Position numbers and translations under genes: made by a program. This document shows, piece after piece, positions 9,001 through 17,273 of a stretch of 64,000 bases of DNA. Source of the DNA: Gaiellaceae bacterium. Lineage in GTDB: Bacteria; Actinomycetota; Thermoleophilia; Gaiellales; Gaiellaceae. The stretch covers positions 930,001 to 994,000 of the forward strand of contig BPGK01000001.1 in the NCBI GenBank assembly GCA_026002995.1. Reading direction: 5' to 3'. The notes under the pieces are model-generated. The model was not told the DNA's origin. It ran no database searches and worked only from the letters and a program-made list of their open reading frames with translations. Numbering within the stretch: the stretch's first letter is position 1; each line of letters begins with the position of its first letter.

Positions 9001-9054
9001 GAGGAGCCACGCCTCGATCGCGCCCTCGAACTTCAGCTCGCTGACGCCGGTCAC
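6049..9054 (-). CDS. hsdR: Type I restriction enzyme, restriction/translocation subunit HsdR
   Basis: The 1001-residue protein contains the expected HsdR parts. The N-terminal PD-(D/E)xK nuclease has D139 in KTIDLALL and E153-x-K155 in TAELKNPLTG, followed by the QxxxY-like VEHAIAQYRRDR. The superfamily 2 motor has Walker A SAGSGKS (about 304-310), DEAH at 411-414 and FTATPKAKTL. A helical C-terminus follows. It cleaves DNA after ATP-driven translocation when complexed with HsdM and HsdS. The start is GTG at 9052-9054, overlapping the stop of the hsdS fragment upstream (GTGA). The gene is uninterrupted, but no intact hsdS remains in the locus, so the enzyme may lack sequence recognition. Confidence 0.9.
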   Translation of the reverse strand: MTGVSELKFEGAIEAWLLEHGGYAKGDPETFDVALGLDPGEVLAFVRATQETAWRALAERHGGEAAAETAFLRRLASELDERGTVDVLRHGVKDLGVPIRLAFFKPAHGLTPELVAAYEANRLCLVRQFRYEASDKTIDLALLANGIPVATAELKNPLTGQTVEHAIAQYRRDRDPENVTLARRVVVHFAVDPESVAMTTRLAGPSTQFLPFNRGSEEGGAGNPFNPGGHKTAYLWEEVWQRDAWLDLLARFVQVERPEKGSAAERRAQTRIIFPRFHQWDAVRKLEAHAREHGAGSSYLVQHSAGSGKSNSIAWLAHRLASLHDASDRPVFDKVVVITDRLVLDRQLQDTIYQFEHARGVVERIDKHSGQLADALAGEQARIVITTLQKFPFVLDKVGELPARRYAVIVDEAHSSQTGEAAADLKRVLAGGTEEERLAAAEAQDAAEEAAQGDAQDALARSLEGRGRPRNISFFAFTATPKAKTLELFGTPVGEGEERRYVPFHLYSMRQAIEEGFILDVLANYTTYKTFFRIEKAVTEDPEYDPARAKRAIARFVTLHPHNLAQRAEIVVEHFRQHTAKKIGGKAKAMVVTSSRLHAVRMKLAIDRYVAEKGYSDVHALVAFSGKVIDEGDEFTEPGMNRFPESETARRFASDDYQVLVVAEKFQTGFDQPLLHTMYVDKVLTGLNTVQTLSRLNRIHPGKTDTFVLDFRNELESVQEDFRPYYERTEAVPTDPNLVWDLHRALWDFDVLRSDEVEAGARAIAQVTEAEGHGAVYAALDPARERFAGLDEEVRDAFRDVLARYVSVYAFVSQIVPYVDRELERDYLYGRALLAYLPGQAAERLDLGSEVELTHLKIAQTFEGSASLEKGGGEVVAIFSGRGKEHELEKEHLSRIVEVINERYGLDLGDADQLLFDQFEETWAADEALAARARTNTFENFRLVFDRTFIETVVQRMEGNEEIFKRILDDADFRRTILEFYAAKLYERLRAGDDQLGLAPA

Positions 9055-9595
9055 GCCGCGGCCTTGGAGACGTCGAGCTGGCCGGTGACGGCGGCGGTGA
9101 TCAGCGCTTGGCGGCGCTCGCGGAGCAGGGCGATCTGTCGATCGATGCGCATCGACCGCGCGGTCGATCGGGCGAACACGTGCCCACACGTCGCTCACCG
9201 CCCGGTCCTGCTCCTCCAGGGACGGCAGCGGAACGCGCCGATGCTCTCGATGTCGGGCATGTACGATCGTCTTGTGGGTCGATCCCATCGCCAGCCGGCC
9301 GAGCAGCTCCGAGCGCATCGCTCGCAGGCACAGGAGCGAGGAACCGCGGACGTAGGCGCGGGCCGCACGTCCAGGTCGCAAAGTCTTGGCTCGTCGCCAT
9401 CGCGCGCGCCATGATCGCCGAGAAACCGACGGAAGCCGTTCGCGACAGCACGACTGTCTCGGCGGGGTGCGAGCTCGGCGGCGGAGTTCGCGAGGCCGAC
9501 GCCTCGCTGATCGAGAACCTCGTCGACTCGATGTACTCGATCCGGTCGCCCCGCATCTGCGCGATGTCGCCGGTCCTCGGGGGCTTGCTCCGCAC
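9051..9595 (-). pseudogene. hsdS: hsdS fragment: one target-recognition domain and the C-terminal coiled coil, frameshifted
   Basis: This fragment holds one target-recognition domain and the distal helix of a type I specificity subunit, but it changes frame several times. The first piece contains RIEYIESTRFSISEASAS, then VVLSRTASVGFSA, then TSQDFATWTCG. The next contains LCLRAMRSELLGRLAMGSTHKTI, then MPDIESIGAF in another frame, then VPLPSLEEQDRAV, and finally IDRQIALLRERRQALITAA in yet another. The stop at 9051-9053 overlaps the hsdR start. The 3' end (9081-9128) is nearly identical to the 3' end of the larger hsdS copy at 10317-10364. Confidence 0.75.
9081..9128. repeat. Copy 1 of a 48-bp direct repeat from the 3' end of hsdS
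   Basis: This stretch matches 10317-10364 with only a few mismatches by eye. Both encode the conserved ending ERRQALITAAVTG of HsdS on the minus strand. The two copies bracket the gene at 9596-10246, which points to duplication or recombination within hsdS. Confidence 0.75.
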
Positions 9596-10246
9596 TCACG
9601 GCCTCAGGTACTGGGAATAAGGGCTCATTCGCGCGAGCTGAAGGCGCACGTCACGGTTAGCAACTCTCAGCTTCCGACGGGCAATGACGAACTCATGTGC
9701 CTCCAACGGAATATGTCCCTCGGCCTTCTCGTACAGGTCACGACCATCAGCCTGGTCCGGCAGCGCGTACAGAACGCGGACATATCGAACCGGCAGACGA
9801 ACCGGGTCTTCGTCTGGCAGTTCTCCCCCCAAGAGCTCGCGTCGGGCACGCAGCGGACCCCCTTGCCCCGGACCTCTGACGAGCCCATCAAGCCACCTCT
9901 TGTCGAAGTCCACAACGAGCGAGCCCGTCCGAGCTGCATAACGAGCGCGCTTGTCACTGAGATTCTGCCGCGTCATCGATACCTCGATCACTAGACAGTC
10001 AACGAACTCGGCTTTCGCGGTATCGCCCCGTTCAATCCCAAGAGTGACCCAAAGTCCGTCGGGCTGGGTGGTGAACGCCTTAGCTCCGACGGGAACGAGC
10101 CTGGGTGCGCGGCATTTCTCGTGACGAATCGGAGGCTGCGCCCTGAGCCAGTAGAGGCGCCGACGGGTAGCTGACCATATCTTCGTCTGAGTTGGCCAGT
10201 CTCTCAGCCAGTCTTTCGCTTCAGTGTCAAATCGTCGCCGGGGCAT
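9596..10246 (-). CDS. Hypothetical protein inside the R-M locus
   Basis: The 216-residue protein starts at the ATG at 10244-10246, with a GAGGA site about nine bases upstream, and overlaps the end of the larger hsdS remnant by 20 bp. I recognise no family. Visible features are a basic, tryptophan-rich N-terminus (RRRFDTEAKDWLRDW), a central FVDCLVIEVS strand with SDKRARYAARTGSLVVDFD, and a basic C-terminal part. The DNA is visibly less G+C-rich than its surroundings and uses more mixed third positions, which suggests horizontal arrival. Its place between two hsdS pieces hints at a cargo or defence-linked gene, but the role is unknown. Confidence 0.55.
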   Translation of the reverse strand: MPRRRFDTEAKDWLRDWPTQTKIWSATRRRLYWLRAQPPIRHEKCRAPRLVPVGAKAFTTQPDGLWVTLGIERGDTAKAEFVDCLVIEVSMTRQNLSDKRARYAARTGSLVVDFDKRWLDGLVRGPGQGGPLRARRELLGGELPDEDPVRLPVRYVRVLYALPDQADGRDLYEKAEGHIPLEAHEFVIARRKLRVANRDVRLQLARMSPYSQYLRP

Positions 10247-11482
10247 GCCCGGATTCCTCTTCTCTGAGGTGACTCAGCTCAGTTCTCTTCAGTTCTCTCT
10301 TCCTAGACTTTCGGTCGCCGGTGACGGCGGCCGTGATCAGCGCCTGGCGGCGCTCGCGGAGGAGCTCGATCATGCGTCGTTCGGCTTCCGTGACGCGATC
10401 GAGACGCGACTTCTCCGCATCCAAGGTCGCGCGATCTGGCGCTTGCACTTCGATCGGCGGTAGCGGCATCGACAGCTCACGCAGAGCGCCGCCAGCGCTG
10501 AGCGCGATTGCTCCGACCGCGCTGGCTCGGAGCACGCCGGCAACCTCGGAGGACGCATGTGCGTACTGCGCGAAGCGAGGATCCACGCGATCGTCTCGGG
10601 GGTCTACGAGCACGCGTGGTTATTCAGAAGGCCCTCCCCTCGCCAGCACGCGACACCGATGGTCGAACGCCCGTCGGGCCGAACGAATCCTTCGATCGTC
10701 AATGCGAGCTCTCCGGTCCCGCCCTGCCTCCGGAGGCTGCGCGCAGTCGCGTGTCGCTCTTTCGCGAACCCCAGGTCGACGAGGTGTTGCCGCACGGTAG
10801 CGTCCCCGTGCCAGTTGTTCGTCACTCGTCGGCGAATGCCCCCGCTCGACTACCTGCGAAACGACGTGACTGCCGCACTCGCGGTCGCCTGGCTCTCGTC
10901 GCCGCAGGGCAGCGATCGATAGGCCCAGCCTGGAATCGCTCGTCGAGGCAGCGCGATCATCCGCTGCTTCTTCTCGATGAGCGCGTCGATCCGCGCCGTC
11001 TCGGCGTCGAGGAAGTCGGCGATCTCGCGCTGCTCCGCCAGGCTCCGGGCAGCCGGACCTCGAGATCGTCCGGATCCGCCTGCGTTGATGGCGCGGTGCT
11101 GACCCCGACCGACGAGCCACGACCTCTCTCGACGCAGGCACTGACTGGCACCGCAAGGAATCCGGAGCGTCAGCCCGACACGGGCGTGACGGCGAAGTCC
11201 CGTCGAGATCACGTGGTCGATCGCTTCTCAGGTGATCGATAACGGCGCGCCACGATAGGTCCGAACCGCTCGAGTGATCCGTGTCGCCGGTTGCACAGCC
11301 GTCTGCCCGAGGACGCCGCTTCGGTGAGATCTCAAGAGCTGCGGTCGTCGGACGACGAGCCGTACTCCGTGCCGACAATCGGATGTCGCGCAACGGAACC
11401 TCGACGTCCTCCAGGTGTGCTTCAGTACGCGCGCGAGCGTTCCGATTCGAGCAAGAGCCGAGCGTAGCGCTCTCCAGCTCAC
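10227..11482 (-). pseudogene. hsdS: hsdS specificity subunit, multiply frameshifted
   Basis: The start would be GTG at 11480-11482, overlapping the hsdM stop. Recognisable HsdS parts occur in the correct order but in different frames. The first recognition-domain region (about 11400-11050) is badly scrambled. The central coiled coil reads SLAEQREIADFLDAETARID and continues to KKQRMI (10955-11044). The second recognition domain includes GRSTIGVACWRGEGLLNNHA (upstream of about 10610) and then DPRFAQYAHASSEVAGVL in a shifted frame. The distal helix ends ERRMIELLRERRQALITAA. The neighbouring hsdM and hsdR are intact, so general sequencing error is a less likely explanation than real decay or variation. 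Confidence 0.8.
10317..10364. repeat. Copy 2 of the 48-bp direct repeat from the 3' end of hsdS
   Basis: This is the partner of 9081-9128. It lies in the distal helix region of the larger hsdS remnant and encodes the same ending, followed by a different C-terminal tail. Confidence 0.75.
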
Positions 11483-13455
11483 CGCGTCACCTCCCCGAGC
11501 AGCTCCTGGATCTCCTCCTCCAGCGCCTTGATCTCTGCGTCGATCTCCTCGAGCGGGCGCGGCGGCACGTAGCGGTAGAAGTGCCGCGTGAGCGGGATCT
11601 CGTAGCCGATCTTCGTCTTTGCGTGATCGACCCAGGCGTCGGGGACGTAGCGCAGCACCTCGGCCTCCATGTACTCCTCGACCGCCCGCCGGTAGGGCTC
11701 GCTCCGAAGGCGCGCCGAGGGGTCGGGCTCGAAGGTGACCGGCTCGGGCGGGAGCGGCACGTTCTCGTAGTCGCGGAGCTCGGGGTCGGGCTCGTCGAGC
11801 GCAGGCGCCTCCGGGTCGCGCACGGCGAGCGCCTCGAGGAGCGCTTTCTCCTCGGCCTTCGAGAGCTTCCCGTTCGCGGCGAGCGCCTCCTCGCGGTCGG
11901 TCGTCGAAAGCCCCGCGAGCGACGAGACCGCGGCGGCGAGCTTGTCCTGCGAGGCCTCGTCGAGCTTCGCGAACGCCTTCGAAGCCTCGAGCCGTTCGGC
12001 CGCGCCCTCGCCCGAGTAGCGCAGGCGCAGCGGCCGCTCGACGGTGATCCGCTGGTAGCCGAAGGCCTCGTTGGGGAGGATCTTGACCCGCTCCCCCTCC
12101 TGGAAGTCGCCGTAGAGGCGGGTGATCTCGTCGATCTGCTCGTCGGAGATCCGCTTGCGCTTCTCTCCCAGGCTCTTGCGCATCTTCTCCCACAGCTCGC
12201 GGGCGTCGACGAGCTGCACCTTGCCGCGGCGCTCGGCGCTCTTGCGGTTCGTGACGACCCAGAAGTAGGTCGAGATGCCGGTGTTGTAGAAGAGCTGGTC
12301 CGGGAGGGCGACGACGGCCTCGAGCCAGTCGTTCTCGATGATCCAACGTCGGATCTCCGAGGGGCCGGAGCCGGCGGCGCCGGTGAAGAGCGGCGAGCCG
12401 TTGAAGACGATCGCGAGCCGCGAGCCGCCCTGCTCGACCGGCTTCATCTTGGAGAGCATGTGCTGGAGGAAGAGGAAGCTGCCGTCGTTGATCGGTGGGA
12501 GCCCGGCGCCGAAGCGGCCGTCGAAGCCGAGGTTTCGGTGCTCGTCGCGGACGACCTGCTCGACCGACTTCCACTCCACGCCGAAGGGCGGGTTCGCGAG
12601 CATGTAGTCGAAGGTGCGGCCCGCGTGCCCGTCCTGAGAGAAGGAGTTGCCGGAGACGATGTGGGACGCGTCCTGGCCCTTCAGCATCATGTCCGAGCGG
12701 CAGATCGCGTACGTCTCGTCGTTCAGCTCCTGGCCGAAGACCTCGAGGCGCGCGTCGGGGTTCAGGTGGCGGAGGTGGTCCTCGGCGACCGAGAGCATGC
12801 CGCCGGTGCCGCAGGCCGGGTCGTAGAGCGTCTTCACGATCCCGCGGGTGCGCAGGACGTCCTCGTCCTCGACGAAGAGGAGGTTGACCATGAGCTTGAT
12901 CACCTCGCGCGGGGTGAAGTGCTCGCCGGCGGTCTCGTTCGAGAGCTCCGAGAAGCGGCGGACGAGCTCCTCGTACAGGTAGCCCATCTCGATGTTGGAG
13001 ACCGTGTCGGGATGGAGGTCGACGTTCGCGAACTCGCCGAGGACGAGGTAGAGGAGGTCCTTCTCGGCGAGGCGGGAGATCTGCGCGTCGAAGCCGAACT
13101 TCTCGATCACGTCGCGCGCGGCGGGCGAGAAGCCGGCGATGTAGGAGCGGAGGTTGGCGGCGAGGTTCGGCGGGTCGGCGAGCAAGCGCGGGAAGTCGAG
13201 CGGGCTCGTGTTGTAGAACTGCTCGCCCGAGACGGCGCAGAGCACCGGCTCCACGTTCTCGACCCGCCCCTTCAGCGCTTCGTGCCGTGCCAGTACCTCC
13301 GCCTTCGTCGGCTCGAGCACGCAGTCCAGCCGCCGCAGGACGACGAGCGGGAGGATCACGCGCCCGTACTCGGACTGCTTGTAGACGCCGCGCAGCTTGT
13401 CGGCGACCGACCAGATGAGGCCGGCGTGGTTGCGGAGCGCGGGCTCTGTGCTCAT
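11479..13455 (-). CDS. hsdM: Type I restriction-modification system methyltransferase subunit HsdM
   Basis: The 658-residue protein has an N-terminal HsdM helical domain (residues about 5-150), the AdoMet-binding motif I DPACGTGGM (212-220) and the N6-adenine catalytic motif NPPFG (288-292). The C-terminal region of about 150 residues is acidic and helical and probably contacts HsdS and HsdR. It methylates adenine in the sequence chosen by HsdS. The frame is open throughout, and its stop overlaps the GTG of hsdS, the usual hsdM-hsdS-hsdR order. With hsdS broken, activity would need a specificity subunit from elsewhere in the genome. Confidence 0.92.
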   Translation of the reverse strand: MSTEPALRNHAGLIWSVADKLRGVYKQSEYGRVILPLVVLRRLDCVLEPTKAEVLARHEALKGRVENVEPVLCAVSGEQFYNTSPLDFPRLLADPPNLAANLRSYIAGFSPAARDVIEKFGFDAQISRLAEKDLLYLVLGEFANVDLHPDTVSNIEMGYLYEELVRRFSELSNETAGEHFTPREVIKLMVNLLFVEDEDVLRTRGIVKTLYDPACGTGGMLSVAEDHLRHLNPDARLEVFGQELNDETYAICRSDMMLKGQDASHIVSGNSFSQDGHAGRTFDYMLANPPFGVEWKSVEQVVRDEHRNLGFDGRFGAGLPPINDGSFLFLQHMLSKMKPVEQGGSRLAIVFNGSPLFTGAAGSGPSEIRRWIIENDWLEAVVALPDQLFYNTGISTYFWVVTNRKSAERRGKVQLVDARELWEKMRKSLGEKRKRISDEQIDEITRLYGDFQEGERVKILPNEAFGYQRITVERPLRLRYSGEGAAERLEASKAFAKLDEASQDKLAAAVSSLAGLSTTDREEALAANGKLSKAEEKALLEALAVRDPEAPALDEPDPELRDYENVPLPPEPVTFEPDPSARLRSEPYRRAVEEYMEAEVLRYVPDAWVDHAKTKIGYEIPLTRHFYRYVPPRPLEEIDAEIKALEEEIQELLGEVTR

Positions 13456-13728
13456 TCGGACCTGTCCCCCGAGACGGACACAGCCTAATCGGACTCGGCT
13501 CCGGCGAGGTCTTACGCCCAGTGCCCGCCCTCAGGCGGCCGAGGACTGCGCCGGGGGCGCCGAAGAACGACAGCCCCTACGCCGCGAGGAACGAGGCCCG
13601 ACGACCCGGGCGGGCGCTACGGCGGACGAGCGGGCCGCCGAGCCCCTCGCCCAGTGGCGGATGCACGTCGCCGCGAGCGGCCGGACGCGGAGGGTGTCCG
13701 TCCGGCCGCCGCGCTACCGTTGTTGGCG

Positions 13729-15092
13729 ATGAAGGCAACGGCGACGAGCGAGGAGACAGCGGGCGGGCAGGAGCCGTGGGCGAGCCAGGCGCGAGCGCTC
13801 GCGCTCGAGGACGAGCTGGCGACGCTCGCCGCGCACCTGAACGCCGCCGGCTGCCGCTTCCTCGAGCGCTTGGCGGCCTTCCTGGAGACGGGGACGCTAG
13901 TGGAGGGCGAGGCCGCTCGCTGGGTGGCCTTCCGCTTCGGCCTCTCGGCGCGGGAGGCGCGTGAGCAGGTGCGGGTGGCAGAAGCGCTTGGCGAGCTGCC
14001 CGCGATCCGCGCGGCCTTCGCCCGCGGCGAGCTCACCTTCGCGAAGGTGCGCGCGCTGACGCGGGTGGCGACGCCCGCCTCGGAGGAGCGCCTGCTCGAG
14101 CTGGCCTGCGCGCTCAGCGCCTCGCAGCTCGAGCGCGCGCTACGAGCCTTCCGGCGGGTCGCCGCCGAGGAGGCACGGGAGACGCACGAGCTCGAGTACG
14201 TCGACTACCACTTCGCCGAGGACGGCTCGTTGTACCTGCGCGCGCGGCTGGCGGCGGAGGACGGAACGCTCGTCGTGAAGGCGCTCGAGGCCGCACGCGA
14301 GCGCGTGCTCCCGCGCCGACGTCGCCGAGGCGCGGCGCGGCGGCGGCTCCCGGCGCCGGAGACGCCCGTCACCTGCCCTCCGAGCCGCTCGACACGCCCG
14401 CGCCCCCCTTCGAGCCCCCGCGCTCGCCGAGCGTCGAGGCGCTCGTTGAGCTCGCGGAGGCCTCGCTCGCCTCAGCCGCCGAGGGCGGCGAGCGCGCGCG
14501 CCTCGTCGTACACGTCGACGCCGCTGCGCTCGAGGCCGACCGCGCCGGCCGCTGCGAGCTCGCCGACGGACCAGCGCTCTCCCCGGAGACGGCGCGCCGG
14601 CTCGGCTGCGACGCGGAGACCCTGACGAGCATCGAGCGCGCCGGCGTCCCGCTCAGCGTCGGGCGCGCTCGCCACAGCGTCCCGCCCGCCCTGCGCCGCG
14701 CGCTCGAGGCCCGCGACGACGGCACCTGCCGGTTCCCCGGCTGCGAGCGCCGCCGGCACCTGCAGGCCCACCACCGCGTTCACTGGGCCCGTGGCGGCGA
14801 GACGAGCCTCGACAACCTCGTCCTGCTCTGCTTCCACCACCACCGGCTCGTGCACGAGGGCGGCTACACGCTCGAGGACGACGGCGCCGGCGGCCTTCGC
14901 TTCCGCAACCGCCACGGCGTCCTGCACCCGGGCGTCTCGCGGCCGCCGCCGCGCGGAAGCGCGGACGCGCTCCAGGCAGAGAACGCCCGCCTCGGCCTCG
15001 CACTCGACGAGCACACCCTGCGCACCGGCGGCGGCGACCCGCTCGACCTCGGCCTCGCGGTTGGCGCGGTCGCGGACGCGGTTGCGGCCTGA
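13729..15092 (+). pseudogene. DUF222/HNH endonuclease (13E12-type) gene with a frameshift
   Basis: The ATG at 13729 opens a DUF222 domain (ALEDELATLAAHLNAAGCRF, then REAREQVRVAEALGELP and FARGELTFAKVRALTRVA). The frame is lost near 14300-14340. The rest continues in another frame with PSEPLDTPAPPFEPP and a C-terminal HNH domain: TCRFPGCERRRHLQAHHRV, GGETSLDNLVLLC and HHHRLVHEGGY, ending at 15092. Joined, the product would be about 454 residues, normal for this actinobacterial family, which is often multicopy and linked to mobile DNA. A short intermediate stretch in the third frame (ADVAEARR, 14315-14338) suggests two small indels. Confidence 0.75.
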
Positions 15093-15516
15093 GCGCGCGC
15101 TGTCCGATCTGGCCCGCACCTGCCGCGTGCGCTATCGCCTCGGCGCGCGTCTCGGCGCGACCGTGCTCGCGATCGCTCGCGCTGGGCTTCGTGCAGGAGC
15201 GAGCTCTCAGGGCACGCCGGCCGGCACGATGACCCCCGCGCGCTGCGCGACTGGTCGTTCACCGTTGGACGAGGGTGTCGAGTCGAAGGTGTCTCGGGCA
15301 TCCTGCGGCGAGACCCGGCCGCGCAGGGCCCGGCGCGGAACGTCGTCGGCCGCCACGTCGTCGACACGACGGAAGTCGGTTGACGTGCGTGCCGCGGGCC
15401 TGACCGACGAGGTGCGCGGGGATGTCGTGTCCGTCGTGCTCGGGCTGGCGCGGCCGGGTGCGGCGCCTGTGCTATCGCGTGCGCCGCCGACCGCGTGCCT
15501 TCAGGGACCCTGCGAG
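15093..15516. other. Intergenic region without a recognisable gene
   Basis: About 420 bp lie between the HNH gene and the tRNA. No frame shows a convincing protein, ribosome-binding site or RNA structure. The tRNA 3' end faces this stretch, but no repeated tRNA fragment was noticed. Confidence 0.5.
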
Positions 15517-15589
15517 TGGAGCTAGGCGGACTCGAACCGCCGACCTCCTGGGTGCGATCCAGGCGCTCTCCCAACTGAGCTATAGCCCC
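15517..15589 (-). tRNA. tRNA-Ala (anticodon CGC)
   Basis: Read on the minus strand, the 73-nt sequence folds as a cloverleaf. The acceptor stem pairs GGGGCTA with TAGCTCC with one G-T pair, and a D arm TAGCTCAGTTGGGAGAGCGC follows. The anticodon stem is CCTGG/CCAGG with the seven-base loop ATCGCAC, giving anticodon CGC. The T arm GGCGGTTCGAGTCCGCC completes it. The discriminator base is A and CCA is not encoded. It reads the alanine codon GCG, which is common in this genome. Confidence 0.95.
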
Positions 15590-15612
15590 GCGGAGGGCGA
15601 TTGTAGCGAGCC

Positions 15613-15990
15613 TCAGCGCGCCTCTCGGGGGTCGCGCGGGCTTGTGGGAAGCACCGATGGCTGCGCGTGCCCGGGAGGCTGCGCGGGAACCTCGCAGATG
15701 ACGGCGGGCGCCTCCTCGCTCGGTTCGACGACCCGTGGGCGATCCTGGGCGTGGGGGATGGCGGCCCCGCCGACGAGGACGCCGATGACGAAGAGCCAGA
15801 GGGCGCCGGTGACGCGGGCCCAGAACGGGTACCCGTGACGGCGCTCGGAGGAGCGACCGATGGGCGCGGCGACGGGCACGTGTCGTCGCGTCGAGCGCTC
15901 GTACGGGTGCTCCGGGAGGGCGGCGCGCGCCCGCGCCGCGAGTTCGGGGTCGACGAGGGCGAGCTCGGGGCTGAGTGGCTCGTGAGCCAT
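15613..15990 (-). CDS. Small single-pass membrane protein
   Basis: The 125-residue protein has a hydrophilic, arginine-rich N-terminal half and one transmembrane helix (residues about 60-78, VTGALWLFVIGVLVGGAA). A proline-rich tail containing one cysteine follows. I do not recognise a family. Its frame is clean between the tRNA and the start at 15988-15990. It may be an anchored regulator or envelope protein, but nothing shown here decides this. Confidence 0.5.
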   Translation of the reverse strand: MAHEPLSPELALVDPELAARARAALPEHPYERSTRRHVPVAAPIGRSSERRHGYPFWARVTGALWLFVIGVLVGGAAIPHAQDRPRVVEPSEEAPAVICEVPAQPPGHAQPSVLPTSPRDPREAR

Positions 15991-16182
15991 GCGTCAGTGA
16001 TTCTCGTCGAGGGGCGCGTTCCCTCGCGTCGCCGTTCGCCTGAAGAGTGACGAACGAGCGCCAAGCTATCCACAGTTCCGCTCAACCATGCGGGTTGCGG
16101 GCCATCGTGTCCGGTCGGGACAGCTGGCGCCGAGCGGCGGGCGCGCGTACCACGGGCGGGTCAGCGAACGAAAGGAGGATCC

Positions 16183-17202
16183 GTGCGCGTACGCACGACT
16201 GCCATCGGCGCACTCGCCGTCGCCGCTCTCACCGCGATGTCGGCGCTGGCGGGGGCCGCCCCGCCTCGGAGCGCCGACGACGACGTCATCGTCGCCTGCC
16301 AGAAGCGTGGCAAGGGCTTCCTGCGCGTCGTCGCGAGCCCGAGTGACTGCCGGGCGAACGAGCGCATCGTCACTTGGAACGCTCACGGGGAGCAGGGCCC
16401 GCCCGGCCCGCCCGGCCCGCCCGGCCCGATGGGACCGCCCGGCCCCGCCGGTCCCGCCGGCGAGCCGGGCGCGGTGGGTCCCGTCGGCCCCGCAGGCCCG
16501 CCAGGGCCGCAGGGACCGCCAGGGCCGCAGGGCCCCGCGGGCGCGGGCATCGCCTCCGTCGCCGATCTGGGAGGGATCGCGTGCACGCGGTCGGACGGGT
16601 CAGCCGGGACGATAGTCGTCTCGACGACGGCGACGAACGTGGTCGAGCTTCGTTGCGAAGGAGGCGGTTCGCCCCCGCCGCCTCCACCGCCTCCACCCCC
16701 GCCGAGCGGTCGTACCGGGCTCGTGATCAACGAGATCGACTACGACCAGGTCGGGACGGACACTGGTGGCTTCGTCGAGATCGCGAACACCGCGAGTTCG
16801 GCGGTCAGCCTCGACGGCCTTGCGATCGTCCTCGTGAACGGCGGCGACGGAAGCGAGTACCGCCGGCTCGCGCTCACGGGCACGCTCGCCGCGGGCGGCT
16901 ACCTCGTCTGGGAGACCGACGCGCAGAACGGCGCTCCCGACGGCGTTGCGCTGCTCGAAACCGGCACCGGCGCGCTCCTCGACGCGCTCTCGTACGAGGG
17001 AGAGATCCGTACCGCCAGCATCGGCGGACAGACCTACGATCTCGTCGAGGGGAGCGCGCTGCCGGCGAGCGTCGCCGACTCGAACACGGTCGACGGCTCG
17101 CTCGCGCGCATCCCGGACGGACGAGACACGAACGACGCGGCCTCGGACTGGGCCTTCACGGCGGTGGCGACCCCGGGCGCCGCGAACGTCGCGGCTCCGT
17201 AG
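16183..17202 (+). CDS. Secreted protein with collagen-like (Gly-X-Y) region and lamin-tail domain
   Basis: The 339-residue protein starts at GTG 16183, with AAAGGAGGA just upstream. Residues 1-25 form a signal peptide with an AGA-A type cleavage site. Residues 72-121 are uninterrupted Gly-X-Y triplets rich in GPP and GPQ, the sequence pattern that forms a collagen triple helix. A short globular part with two cysteines follows, then eleven prolines in a row (164-174). A C-terminal lamin-tail domain starts with [10 protein letters not shown] and includes GGFVEIAN and SLDGLAIVL. It is probably an exported, trimeric surface or matrix protein. A strong stem-loop follows the stop. Confidence 0.85.
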   Translation: MRVRTTAIGALAVAALTAMSALAGAAPPRSADDDVIVACQKRGKGFLRVVASPSDCRANERIVTWNAHGEQGPPGPPGPPGPMGPPGPAGPAGEPGAVGPVGPAGPPGPQGPPGPQGPAGAGIASVADLGGIACTRSDGSAGTIVVSTTATNVVELRCEGGGSPPPPPPPPPPPSGRTGLVINEIDYDQVGTDTGGFVEIANTASSAVSLDGLAIVLVNGGDGSEYRRLALTGTLAAGGYLVWETDAQNGAPDGVALLETGTGALLDALSYEGEIRTASIGGQTYDLVEGSALPASVADSNTVDGSLARIPDGRDTNDAASDWAFTAVATPGAANVAAP

Positions 17203-17210
17203 GTGCCGGA

Positions 17211-17250
17211 GCGGTGGCTCCTGCCCGTGGTCGGGGGCGGGAGCCACCGC
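17211..17250. terminator. Bidirectional stem-loop terminator
   Basis: GCGGTGGCTCC at 17211-17221 is perfectly complementary to GGAGCCACCGC at 17240-17250, and the stem extends inward by about four more pairs after one wobble. It fills the gap between the converging collagen-like and rsgA genes. No T tract is present, as is usual in such G+C-rich genomes. Confidence 0.7.
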
Positions 17251-17273
17251 CATGGCCCGCCGGCGCCTGTCGA

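Noticed and set aside
651-13455. Very long overlapping open frames on the opposite strand (for example 6826-9414 and 11281-13488)
   Set aside because: They are mirror frames of hsdR and hsdM caused by high G+C; they are rich in Arg, Leu, Glu and Val without domain features.
15093-15589. Possible integration site at the tRNA-Ala 3' end for an island carrying the R-M locus
   Set aside because: No integrase gene and no repeated tRNA 3' fragment were seen in the window.
16060-16075. CTATCCACA, similar to a DnaA box
   Set aside because: A single one-mismatch copy with no origin genes nearby is expected by chance.
16384-16545. Repetitive CCCGGCCCG-type DNA that could be read as a minisatellite
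   Set aside because: It encodes regular Gly-X-Y triplets within a clear open frame, so protein-level repetition explains it.
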